Of a stretch of 64,000 nucleotides of DNA, positions 54,693 to 63,030 are shown in pieces. Both the position numbers and the translations under genes were made by a program. The stretch spans positions 1 through 64,000 of the forward strand of contig JAFRXD010000062.1 of the NCBI GenBank assembly GCA_017441605.1. The letters are read 5' to 3'. The DNA comes from Thermoguttaceae bacterium. Lineage in GTDB: Bacteria; Planctomycetota; Planctomycetia; Pirellulales; Thermoguttaceae. Within the stretch, counting starts at the first letter, position 1. The number at the start of each line of letters is the position of its first letter. Under the pieces are notes generated by a model. The model searched no databases. It was not told the DNA's origin and saw only the letters and a list, made by a program, of their open reading frames with translations.

Positions 54693-55799
54693 ATGAAACG
54701 CGCTCTTTTATTCACGATTGCATTATTGGGAGTCTCGTTCCTCGCAACGGGCTCGTCTTACGCGACGGCGACTCTCGTTCTCGGACCGCTCAGCGGCAAT
54801 CCGGTCGCCAACTTTGATCCCGCGCTCTTGACGCAAACTTCCGAGGACAAACCCGTCGACGCCCCCGACGATCTTCACGCCGAATTGATCGACAAAGACG
54901 GAAACTCGGTTTGGAAAATCGAACCCGTAGAAAGCGAAACCGACGAAGCCGAGTCGGAGTCCGCGGACGAAACGGAAGCCGGATCGGAGACCGAGGAAGA
55001 AACGGTTCAAGCCCCTGACGGCGTGGCCCCCGCGGAAGTGGAAGTTCAACAGATTCCGCCCGGGAAATACACGTTGTACGTCGAGCAAGCTTCGACCGGT
55101 CTCTTTGGCGCTACCGAAGTCGTTATTGAAGAGTGCCAAAAGTGCGCCGAAGAGGACGCCGAGGACGAGGGATGCGACGAGTGCAAAGAGCGCCGGAGAC
55201 GCGAAAGGGCGATCATTTTCTTCCTGTCCCCGAAAGGGCTGAAGGAACTTAAAGGAATCCACCTCTGCGACGGGCACATGGGGCAAGACTGCCACTGCGA
55301 CGAACACTGCGTCTGCCGTTACTTCGACCACTTCTGCACCCCGGCGGTCTCTCCCTGTGGCGAGACGTTCAAGAACCGCGGTTCGAACAACAACCCGCCG
55401 AAACCGCAACAACCGAATTCCAACCCATCCTCGCCGCAAACGCCCCCTCAGACCCCGCCGACCCCGGGCATGGGCGGAGGTCCCTGGTGGGGGGTTCCTC
55501 CCATTGTTCCGCTACCCTTCTCTGGAGATAGGGAGCGCCACTGGGGGTGGCCGCCGCGCGGGTTCCCCGGTCCCGTCTCAAGAGAGTGGGGACCCGGCGA
55601 CTACGAAAACGGCTCGGGCGAAAGCGGCGGCGGTTCTTCCGGCGGTTCTTCGCAAGGGGACGACGAGGACGAGAGTAGTTCTTCCAGCGGTTCATCGCAA
55701 GGTGGCGACGAGGACGAGAGTAGTTCTTCCAGCGGTTCATCGTATTGGTTCGAGGTTCACGCACCGCAAGTCCCGCCCCCGTCTGTAATCGGACAATAG
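54693..55799 (+). CDS. secreted Cys-rich acidic protein with Ser/Asp repeat tail, unknown
   Basis: A 368-residue exported protein, not recognised. Signal peptide MKRALLFTIALLGVSFLATG. Residues ~80-120 are Glu-rich (ESADETEAGSETEEE). Residues ~145-220 hold a Cys-rich block: CQKCAEEDAEDEGCDECKE and CDGHMGQDCHCDEHCVC, then FCTPAVSPCG, resembling metal- or disulfide-binding knots. A Pro/Asn linker and Trp/Pro segment follow, and the C-terminus has two near-identical repeats GDDEDESSSSSGSSQ / GGDEDESSSSSGSS. AAGGAAC precedes the ATG. It is the first gene downstream of the palindrome region; a role at the cell surface is likely, its function unknown. Confidence 0.75.
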   Translation: MKRALLFTIALLGVSFLATGSSYATATLVLGPLSGNPVANFDPALLTQTSEDKPVDAPDDLHAELIDKDGNSVWKIEPVESETDEAESESADETEAGSETEEETVQAPDGVAPAEVEVQQIPPGKYTLYVEQASTGLFGATEVVIEECQKCAEEDAEDEGCDECKERRRRERAIIFFLSPKGLKELKGIHLCDGHMGQDCHCDEHCVCRYFDHFCTPAVSPCGETFKNRGSNNNPPKPQQPNSNPSSPQTPPQTPPTPGMGGGPWWGVPPIVPLPFSGDRERHWGWPPRGFPGPVSREWGPGDYENGSGESGGGSSGGSSQGDDEDESSSSSGSSQGGDEDESSSSSGSSYWFEVHAPQVPPPSVIGQ

Positions 55800-55968
55800 C
55801 GCGGCTTAAGAGCGTTTAAACTTCTCCGAAGCCGAGTAATCAAGAATCAAATAACGCCAATTTCTAATGAAAAGGGCGGGAATAGGGAATCGTTCGTTGA
55901 CGCGACTTTCATCGCGCCGCGCCAACGGACTTGTTCTTTCCAAATTGTTTAGCGCAGGATTGCTAAAA

Positions 55969-57318
55969 ATGAAACAACTGAATCTCTTTCTGCTGGCGAC
56001 CCTGGTCGTCGGCTTCGCGCTTGTCGCGGAACAACACGCGTCCGCGGACTGCGGCAAGATGTACGTCTACTACCGGACTTGGCCGACGCCTCCGCCTCCG
56101 CCGCCGCGACCTTACTATTACGTTTCGCCCTATTATCCGCGTCCGGTTCGTCCGAACTACGACTGGCAAAACGGTTCCGCGAATTCGACGTACCAACGCG
56201 CCGGTCGCGACGCGATCAATCAGACGGTCGTCAACAACGTCAACAACTACGGCGGCAACGTGAGAATCGACGCCCCGAAGCCCTACCGTCCGAAAAACTA
56301 TACCGAGGACGCCCAGTACCAACAGCAGTACCAACAACAGCAACAAACCAGCGACCAGTGGTACAACCAGAACCAGAATTACAACCAAACCCAAAATCAA
56401 AACGTCGACAATTCGAGTCGAGTCAACGCGAACAGTCAAGCGTTCGCCAATAGCTTTAACAACAACAATATGGCGTTCGACGACGGGTTCTCGATGGGCG
56501 CCGACGACGCGTTCAACGAACCGGATCAACAGGGCGTTCTCGCGTGGAACGGCAAGACCGACGCGAGCGGCGAAGAGATCCTGATCCTCTCCACGAACGA
56601 GCAAACGACCGGCGGGCAAAGCGCCGCGATGATCAGCATTTTCCCGCTTCCCGGCGAGCCGATCGCGATCGAGCGCGCCAACGCCCAAAGCTTCGTCGCC
56701 GCCAAGGCGCTCCTGCAAGAGAAGCTCCCGAGCTCCGCGAGCGGAGAAGAGGGAAGCATGGGCGTCGTCTACGACACGAAAATCGGGTCCCACAACATTT
56801 TCGTTTGGGAAATCGAGTCGACCGACGACTTCCAAGGGAAGGTTCAATCCTACGTCGCCGCGAAGTACGACGGTCAAGCCGCCGCCGCGATCACGCCCAA
56901 CACGATCAAGGTGATTGAGAAGTACATCGGCGAAGGCTTCCGCTACTTCGCGTTCGATTTGACTCAAGTCGGCGAGGAAATGGCGACCAAAGAGGCGATT
57001 ATGTATCGCTTCAAGTCGACTTACGCCTACTTCCCGCTTCGCATTAGCCAAGTCGGCGGCGTCGGGGAAACGAAAGTCGATCTCGTCGTCCTAACTCCCT
57101 GCGAGAAACTCGCCTTCACCGAGCGCTCCTCGATCCAAAAGGACACGACCGGGCTTTCGATGTTTGGTCCCGTCAAGTTCGAGAAAGACGATCTCGTTAA
57201 GATCGATCCCGCGATCGCCGACCTCTTGAAGGACGGCGCCCTCGCTCGCTCGACCGTCTTCCGATCCGAGAAGATCGATAGTTTCGAGAACGACTTTGAG
57301 GCGATTCCCGCCGAATAA
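55969..57318 (+). CDS. secreted protein with Asn/Gln-rich linker and DUF2330-like domain
   Basis: A 449-residue exported protein. Signal peptide MKQLNLFLLATLVVGFALVA. Residues ~30-75 are Tyr/Pro-rich; ~85-165 are very Gln/Asn-rich (QYQQQYQQQQQTSDQWYNQN). From ~180 a domain resembles DUF2330: GVLAWNGKTDASGEEILILS, then ISIFPLPGEPIAIERAN, YFAFDL and FPLRISQVGGVGETKVDLVV. It shares this domain with the next gene. The role of DUF2330 is not known. AGGA precedes ATG 55969; the frame opens at 55867 without a signal peptide. It begins a closely spaced gene series running to 62863. Confidence 0.75.
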   Translation: MKQLNLFLLATLVVGFALVAEQHASADCGKMYVYYRTWPTPPPPPPRPYYYVSPYYPRPVRPNYDWQNGSANSTYQRAGRDAINQTVVNNVNNYGGNVRIDAPKPYRPKNYTEDAQYQQQYQQQQQTSDQWYNQNQNYNQTQNQNVDNSSRVNANSQAFANSFNNNNMAFDDGFSMGADDAFNEPDQQGVLAWNGKTDASGEEILILSTNEQTTGGQSAAMISIFPLPGEPIAIERANAQSFVAAKALLQEKLPSSASGEEGSMGVVYDTKIGSHNIFVWEIESTDDFQGKVQSYVAAKYDGQAAAAITPNTIKVIEKYIGEGFRYFAFDLTQVGEEMATKEAIMYRFKSTYAYFPLRISQVGGVGETKVDLVVLTPCEKLAFTERSSIQKDTTGLSMFGPVKFEKDDLVKIDPAIADLLKDGALARSTVFRSEKIDSFENDFEAIPAE

Positions 57319-57330
57319 CGCGAGGTTCCA

Positions 57331-58671
57331 ATGAAGTTTCCAACGGTCGGTTCCGCCCTCGCGGTCGCGATCCTCGTCAACGGCGCGCTCGCCCTCGGGT
57401 TCGAGGGGCGCGCCCTCGTCTCGAAAACCGCTCGAACCGATTCGAGCGCCTCGAGCGAAGAAGGACAAACCCCCGAAGCCTCCGAGACTTCGAGCGAAGC
57501 GACTTCCGAGGTCGCGATTCCGCCGTTGGAAACGATCGAACGCGTCGCCGCGATCGATCCCGAGCTCTTTTGGGAGAATTGGTTCGCGCCGGGCAATATC
57601 GAAACGTCGGGGCGCGGCGCGATCGAGCGCCCCGAGCTTCCCGATCCCAACGCGCCCCGGCGACGAGGCTCCGCCTTCGCGGAGCTTCGCGCGGTCGTCG
57701 TTTGGAACGGAGAGTCCGGAGACGCCGGGCGCGAACTGCTCGTCGTCGAGTCGACCCAAAAGCCTTTCGCGCCTATTCTTAAAGGGGAGCGCGACTTGCT
57801 CTTGGGGGCGCTGCCTTTGCCGGGCGCGCCCCTCGGCGCCAAGCGCGTCGGTTCCGAGTTTGCCGCTCTAAAGAAAGCCCTGACCGCCAAATACTCCCGG
57901 CTCCGTCCCCAGGACCCCTCCTTCGACGAGCCCCCTATCTTGCCCGCGAGGACGATCTATCGCGCTTTCGCGATCGAGGCGGAGAACCTAGCGACCTTTA
58001 AATCGCGCGTGGACGCGCGCGTCGACGCGATCTGGTCGGGGTCCGAGATAGTCCTCTCCAAAGACGACGAATTAGTTCTAAACGAATATTTTAAAAGATG
58101 TTATCGCTATTTCTTCGTCGACGCCTTCGACTTCGTACTCGGGGACGACGAAGGGTTCGAGAAAGCCCCGATCGCGGTAACTTTTCAAACGCCGACTCTC
58201 TTCGTTCCAATGGAAATCGCGAGAATGGGGGGAGGCGAGACCTCGGGGTTCGAATTGATCGTTCTAAGTCCCGACAAATCCGGTCTCGTTCCCAAGGAGT
58301 CCCCAAAAGGCGTCGCGGCTTCGGTCTTTCCCGCGCCCTCTCGAGACCCCGCGATCGACTTCTCGCTCGACGAATTAAAGCGCCTCGCCCCGAGCGTCGG
58401 CGACTTCTGCGAAGAATGCGGGATCGACGAAACGTTCGCGCGCGTCGCGGTCGGTATTTTCGACGTCGAGGAAGTGTCCGGCGATCTTAAAATGGTCGTC
58501 AGAGGTTCGGAAAACCAAGCCGACGCCTCGAAAGACGAGTCCGACCCGGAGATCGAAAATGCCTCCGAGCAAAGCGACGTTGACGACGACGAGACTAACG
58601 ATTCGTCCGAGCCCTCGGAAACGAGCGACTCGGACGAATCCGAGCCCAGCGACCGGGAGGGCGAGCAATGA
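57331..58671 (+). CDS. secreted DUF2330-like protein, divergent paralogue
   Basis: A 446-residue protein with an N-terminal hydrophobic segment (VGSALAVAILVNGALALGF) as signal peptide or anchor. Its central domain aligns with the previous protein: AVVVWNGESGDAGRELLVVE, ALPLPGAPLGAKRVG, YFFVDAFDF and LFVPMEIARMGGGETSGFEL. It lacks the Gln-rich linker and ends in an acidic Ser/Asp/Glu tail (NDSSEPSETSDSDESEPSD). It starts 12 nt after the preceding gene, and its stop overlaps the next start by 4 nt, so all are co-translated. Function unknown. Confidence 0.75.
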   Translation: MKFPTVGSALAVAILVNGALALGFEGRALVSKTARTDSSASSEEGQTPEASETSSEATSEVAIPPLETIERVAAIDPELFWENWFAPGNIETSGRGAIERPELPDPNAPRRRGSAFAELRAVVVWNGESGDAGRELLVVESTQKPFAPILKGERDLLLGALPLPGAPLGAKRVGSEFAALKKALTAKYSRLRPQDPSFDEPPILPARTIYRAFAIEAENLATFKSRVDARVDAIWSGSEIVLSKDDELVLNEYFKRCYRYFFVDAFDFVLGDDEGFEKAPIAVTFQTPTLFVPMEIARMGGGETSGFELIVLSPDKSGLVPKESPKGVAASVFPAPSRDPAIDFSLDELKRLAPSVGDFCEECGIDETFARVAVGIFDVEEVSGDLKMVVRGSENQADASKDESDPEIENASEQSDVDDDETNDSSEPSETSDSDESEPSDREGEQ

Positions 58672-59723
58672 CGAGTTCGAGCCCGTCTTTCCGAACTTTG
58701 GGCGCTCTCGTCGCGGTAGCGCTCGCGATTCTCGCCGCGCTTTCTTCGTCTTCCGCGCTCGCGTCCGAGGAATCGAGTCGCCGCGCGAATTCCGACTCCG
58801 AGTCGCGCGTCTATCTCCTCGCGGTTTTTGGCGAGCCGGACTCGGGGGACGACCTGAGAAAACAGTGCGCGCTCGTCAATAAAAAGAAGATTGAGGTTCT
58901 CGTCGACGCGCTCAAAAAGAAACTTGACGACCGATTGGAAGTCGTCGTTCTTTCCGGCGCCGAAGCGAGCCCCGCGAGCGTCCGAAACGCGCTCGTCAAA
59001 ATTGGCGCGAAGTCGGGCGCGGACGACGCGATCCTCGTCTACTTCTTCGTCCTTCAAGCCGACGTCCCGACCGAGGGAGGCGCGATAATCAACGCGATCG
59101 CCCCGTTGGCGCCCTCGTCCCTCGAGCTCGACTATTACCAATACGGGATCGCGCGCCAAGAAATCCGCCGCTTTATGGCGGCGAAACCCCGCCGACTCGA
59201 AATCTTGCTCGTCGACGTTTGCCCAACGTTCGTCGTCGCTTGCCCTTACGCGACCTTGGAAGCGCGTTTCGAAGAGCTTCGCTCCGAGAAGAGCGATTTC
59301 GCTTATCTCGCGCGCTTTCTCGCGGAAGGGGAGGGCGCGCTCGACCTTTCCTCCGCCAAGGGGAACGGGGAAACCGAGGCGAACCGACCGATCGCTTGGA
59401 TTCCGCTCGAGGCGCAAAACGAAGAGTCGAGGAAGAAGTTCGCGAGCGAGAAGCCGTTCGCGCGCGACAAGTTCTCCGGAACCGTCTTCCTCAACGCGTT
59501 GCTCGACGTCGCCGAATCGGGAGAATTTACCGAGCGCGACTTGATCCCCTCGGCGTTCCGAACTCGGCTCGCCGAGGCGCTTTCCGATCGCGTCGACGCC
59601 TTTGGCGAAGCGTTTCTCGCGAAACGATCGCAATCGTTGGCGAGATTTGGAGAGCGCGGCTTTGAAATCCGCGTCGAAGCGCCCGAGAGCTCGGCGAAAA
59701 CCGAGGAATCGAGCGAGCGATAA
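58668..59723 (+). CDS. secreted caspase-like protein lacking the catalytic His (pseudoenzyme)
   Basis: A 351-residue protein with a signal peptide (LGALVAVALAILAALSSSSA). It is a paralogue of the next gene: YLLAVFGEPDS, ILVYFFVLQAD and LEILLVDVCPTFVVACP align with the caspase p20 fold strands, and FSGTVFLNALLDVAESGEF matches the shared C-terminal block. Where the neighbour has CHG after the beta strand, this protein has VLQ (residues ~127-130), so the catalytic His is lost; a Cys near residue 185 remains. It ends in an acidic/Ser tail. Expected to be inactive, perhaps a regulator or decoy of its neighbour. Confidence 0.7.
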   Translation: MTSSSPSFRTLGALVAVALAILAALSSSSALASEESSRRANSDSESRVYLLAVFGEPDSGDDLRKQCALVNKKKIEVLVDALKKKLDDRLEVVVLSGAEASPASVRNALVKIGAKSGADDAILVYFFVLQADVPTEGGAIINAIAPLAPSSLELDYYQYGIARQEIRRFMAAKPRRLEILLVDVCPTFVVACPYATLEARFEELRSEKSDFAYLARFLAEGEGALDLSSAKGNGETEANRPIAWIPLEAQNEESRKKFASEKPFARDKFSGTVFLNALLDVAESGEFTERDLIPSAFRTRLAEALSDRVDAFGEAFLAKRSQSLARFGERGFEIRVEAPESSAKTEESSER

Positions 59724-59750
59724 TCCGCGCGAAGGAACGAAAGGGGCGAA

Positions 59751-60917
59751 ATGGAAACAATGCGGAAGCGAAACTTTACGAGAAACGAAACGATCGGTCG
59801 CGTCGTCGCGTCCCTCGCGGCGGTCGTCTTCTTGGTCGTTCCCGCGTTTGCTCAACAAGAGTCCGGGTCGAGAGATCGCTCGAGCGACCCGCCGGGGATC
59901 TACGCGCTCTTTGTTTGGGGCACGAAGGCGACCGCGACCGAGCCGCTCGTTTCGCTTTGCCAGCGCAAAATGGAGAGCGCCTTCGTCGAGGACGAAACCG
60001 CTTACGCCAGGGAGTCTGAAAACTACGACACCGCCGGCTCGCTCGCCGCGCTCGCGCCCTATCTCCGCAAAACGATTACCCTTAGCGGCGACGACGCGTC
60101 TCCCCAAGGGATCGTCGACGCCTGCGAGACCCTCGCCAACGCGGCGGGGCCGAACGACGCCGTGTTGGTCTATATTCTTTGCCACGGCGCGGCGGTCGTC
60201 GGCTCCGACGGACGAATGCGGCACGGGTTCTCTCCGATCGCCCTTAGCGCCGGCGAGTTGCGAATGGGCGAGATCGGAATCTCCCGCGGCACGATTATGA
60301 AGACGATCAAATCGCGCCCCCATCGGCTCAATCTGCTGATCTCCGACGCCTGCTCCGTCGCCGCGAGCCACAAGTACGTTCCGAGCGCCAAAACGAGTCG
60401 ACTTGTTCCCAAAGCGCTCGATCTTCCCTATTTGGGTAAATTTTTGCTCAACGCGAGGGGCGAGTTGAATATCAATTCGTCGCGTCCTCCCAAGGATTTC
60501 GCGTCGAGCGGCGAAAAAGCGCGGGGTTATTTCGCGACCGCTTGGAGCGCGGGCGTTCCCGAAAACCCGGACGAGCGCGACGCTTACGAGCGGTTCTCGG
60601 GAACCGTCTTTCTCAACGCCTTTCTTGAACTGGCGACCGCTCGCGACTACGACCCCGAGATCGATTACGACCCGCAACGGTTTTTTGAAAAACTGCGCGC
60701 GCGACTTGACGACAAGTACTGGGAAACGTGGCTTTACTTAAAAATCAATAATCAGATGACGATCGCGAACGAGTTTATGGGACAGTGGACGCAAACGTTG
60801 ACTCGTTTCGACGACGGAAGTCTTCCGTACGCCGAAGATCTTCAGTACAAATCGCGACATAAGTTCGAGGTTCCGAGATCGATCGCAGAGGGCGCGGGAG
60901 ACGACGGGACGTTTTAA
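59751..60917 (+). CDS. secreted caspase-like (C14) protease
   Basis: A 388-residue exported protein; hydrophobic segment RVVASLAAVVFLVVPAFAQQ is the signal peptide. A caspase-like core follows: YALFVWGTKATATE, LSGDDASPQGIVDACETLAN, the His strand DAVLVYILCHGAAV (His ~145) and the Cys strand RLNLLISDACSVAAS (Cys ~201). This DAC context is classic for metacaspase-type proteins. The C-terminal ~100 residues are a helical extension (YERFSGTVFLNAFLELATAR, IANEFMGQWTQTLTRF). Caspase-like proteases cleave after basic or acidic residues; the substrate here is unknown. AAAGGGGC precedes the ATG. Being exported is unusual and suggests an extracytoplasmic target. Confidence 0.75.
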   Translation: METMRKRNFTRNETIGRVVASLAAVVFLVVPAFAQQESGSRDRSSDPPGIYALFVWGTKATATEPLVSLCQRKMESAFVEDETAYARESENYDTAGSLAALAPYLRKTITLSGDDASPQGIVDACETLANAAGPNDAVLVYILCHGAAVVGSDGRMRHGFSPIALSAGELRMGEIGISRGTIMKTIKSRPHRLNLLISDACSVAASHKYVPSAKTSRLVPKALDLPYLGKFLLNARGELNINSSRPPKDFASSGEKARGYFATAWSAGVPENPDERDAYERFSGTVFLNAFLELATARDYDPEIDYDPQRFFEKLRARLDDKYWETWLYLKINNQMTIANEFMGQWTQTLTRFDDGSLPYAEDLQYKSRHKFEVPRSIAEGAGDDGTF

Positions 60918-60967
60918 CGTCGTTAACGACCGAACAAAAACGCGCAACGTTAGGTGAAACGCGAGAA

Positions 60968-62863
60968 ATGTCGAAACCGAGTGTTCGCGTCCCGACGCGT
61001 CGAACGCGCTCAATCCCTCGCCGACTCGAATCGAGCGCGTCGCGGTTCGTCGCGCTCGCGCTTTGCGCCGCGTTCGCGCTCGCTTGCGCTCGTTTCGCTC
61101 GCGCGATCGAGCCGACGGAGGGAATTGATTTTTCCCGTTGCCGCGCCTTTTTAGTGGGAATTAACACGTACGACGACGACAATGTTTTCAACTTGAATTG
61201 TTCGGAGAACGACGCGAGCGCGATACGAGGGCGACTACTGGCTCTTGGCGTTCCAAACTCTCGGATAACGCTCCTTGGATCAGAAAATAAAAAAGTGATC
61301 GAAGATCGATTCCAAAACTTTATCGACGATATGAATCGAGACGTAAGCTTGGCGTTCGTTTTTCTTTCCGGACACGGAGTTCAAGAGGGGGACAAAACCT
61401 ACTTGGTTCCGCGCGACGGACGACTCGACGCGATCGCCGACACTTGCGTTAGCGTCGATAAGATGTTCGTTCTATTTGGACAGTGTCGAGCGAAACTCAA
61501 ATGGGCGAATATCGACGCTTGTCGCAAGGATTTGACCAAAGGGTTGTACGACGACAAGTTTTCGGTAAATTGCGATAATATCGTTCCCAAAGAGGCGATT
61601 CTTTTCCAAAGTTGCAAACCGGATCAGTGCTCTTTCGAGGAGCGCTCCGGAGAGCATTCCATCTTTGCGCGACAGTTGATCGACGTTCTCGTCAGAAACG
61701 ACAATCCCGTCGCGAAACGCGGCGGAACCCATGGCAACTACAAAGAAACCGTTACCTTGAACGACATTTTCGAATACGTAAGGGAAGAGACGATCAAAGC
61801 CGCGAGCGTCGAGTACAACGGCTCTTCTCAAACTCCGTCGATTAAGTTGGAAAATTCGTCCTACGATCCCGTTATTATCGGCGGACTTACCACGGGCGGT
61901 TTTTCGAACAATCGTAAAAAGCGCGCGGCCGAATTGTTCGACGAGGCGATCGACCTTTGGGACAAAGACCCCGAAAGGTCGCGCAAAGATCTCGACGTCG
62001 CCGCGAGGCTCGATCCCAAGGAGACGAAATATAAAGACTGGCGTAAAAAAATCTATGCTCAACTTGGTCGTCCGATCCCCAAGGATATCCCGCCCGGCGC
62101 GTTTAGGACGATTCGACTTCCAAATCCCCAAGCCCCCGATAAAACGATCGAAATGCGTTTCCACTATTGCCCCGTCGGGGTTTTTCTAATGAGCTCGGGG
62201 GAAGTCGACGCTCCTCGCGATCCCAACGTAACGTACTGCGACGATCTTCCGGTGGAGACGAGAATCGATTTTCCTTTTTGGATCCTCGAAACCGAAGTTT
62301 CCCAAGAAATGTGGAACGCGGTTATGGAATTTAATCCAAGTCGTAACAAGGGAAACCAAAACCCGGTCGAAAGCGTTTCTTTGGAGGACTGTCTCGAGTT
62401 CGCGAACCGTTTAAACCGGATGGGGTTCGCGCCAAAAGGGTTTCGTTTCGCTCTGCCGACCGAGGAGCAGTGGGAGTACGCTTGCCGCGCCGGAACCACC
62501 ACCGCCTTCAATTGGGACGCGAACGTTCCGGACAAAACCAAGATGCTTTATAAAGAAACCCGCCCCATGTCCGGTTTGACCGATCCCGCGAACAAACCAA
62601 ATAATAAAAACGCTTGGGGCTTGGTCAATATGCACGGAAACGTTTTCGAATGGTGCTCCAACAACGTCGAAGCCGATCGAGATTCGGTTCAAAACGCCAA
62701 GTTCGTTCCCGTGATGCGAGGTGGCTCGTTTGTCTCCTCGGCTCCGGAATGCGCGTCGTTGTATCGAGGCGTGATTGACGGTTACGACCCGGAAGCCCCC
62801 CCGAGAATGCCCTTCGTCGGCTTCCGAATCGTCCTCGTCCCCAACGACGAGCTCGCCCCCTAA
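60968..62863 (+). CDS. caspase-like protease fused to FGE-sulfatase (SUMF1) domain
   Basis: A 631-residue protein. Residues ~1-46 are Arg-rich then hydrophobic (FVALALCAAFALACARFARA), a signal peptide or anchor. Residues ~55-290 are a caspase (C14) domain: AFLVGINTYDDDNVFNLNCS, SLAFVFLSGHGVQEGDKTYL with the catalytic His, and ILFQSCKPDQCSFEE with the Cys. Residues ~310-365 are a helical linker with TPR-like charge pattern. From ~385 to the end is an FGE-sulfatase domain: ILETEVSQEMWNAVMEFNPS, FRFALPTEEQWEYACRAGTT, WGLVNMHGNVFEWCSNN, VMRGGSF and FVGFRIVLVP. In such fusions the FGE fold usually acts as a C-type-lectin-like recognition module rather than an oxidase. Codon use here is more A/T-rich than in its neighbours. 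Confidence 0.85.
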   Translation: MSKPSVRVPTRRTRSIPRRLESSASRFVALALCAAFALACARFARAIEPTEGIDFSRCRAFLVGINTYDDDNVFNLNCSENDASAIRGRLLALGVPNSRITLLGSENKKVIEDRFQNFIDDMNRDVSLAFVFLSGHGVQEGDKTYLVPRDGRLDAIADTCVSVDKMFVLFGQCRAKLKWANIDACRKDLTKGLYDDKFSVNCDNIVPKEAILFQSCKPDQCSFEERSGEHSIFARQLIDVLVRNDNPVAKRGGTHGNYKETVTLNDIFEYVREETIKAASVEYNGSSQTPSIKLENSSYDPVIIGGLTTGGFSNNRKKRAAELFDEAIDLWDKDPERSRKDLDVAARLDPKETKYKDWRKKIYAQLGRPIPKDIPPGAFRTIRLPNPQAPDKTIEMRFHYCPVGVFLMSSGEVDAPRDPNVTYCDDLPVETRIDFPFWILETEVSQEMWNAVMEFNPSRNKGNQNPVESVSLEDCLEFANRLNRMGFAPKGFRFALPTEEQWEYACRAGTTTAFNWDANVPDKTKMLYKETRPMSGLTDPANKPNNKNAWGLVNMHGNVFEWCSNNVEADRDSVQNAKFVPVMRGGSFVSSAPECASLYRGVIDGYDPEAPPRMPFVGFRIVLVPNDELAP

Positions 62864-63030
62864 CCCGAACAATCCGAAGCGCTTCCTCGATGCGTCGAAG
62901 CGCTCCGGCGACGTCCCGGTCGAAGACCTCCGTCATAGGTCTCCGACCCATAACCGCGATTCGCGACTCGGCGAAAGCCTGCCCCGCGTCTCGCTTTTAA
63001 CCCCCCTGTTTTTATACGCAAGGATTTCCT

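Noticed and set aside
58185..60677. 830-codon open frame on the minus strand
   Set aside because: It lies antisense across three genes whose products have signal peptides and recognisable fold motifs. The translation is Arg-rich and low in structure, as expected for the shadow frame of a GC-rich coding region.
60968..62863. Diversity-generating retroelement target
   Set aside because: The FGE fold would fit, but no reverse transcriptase, accessory gene or template repeat is in the window.
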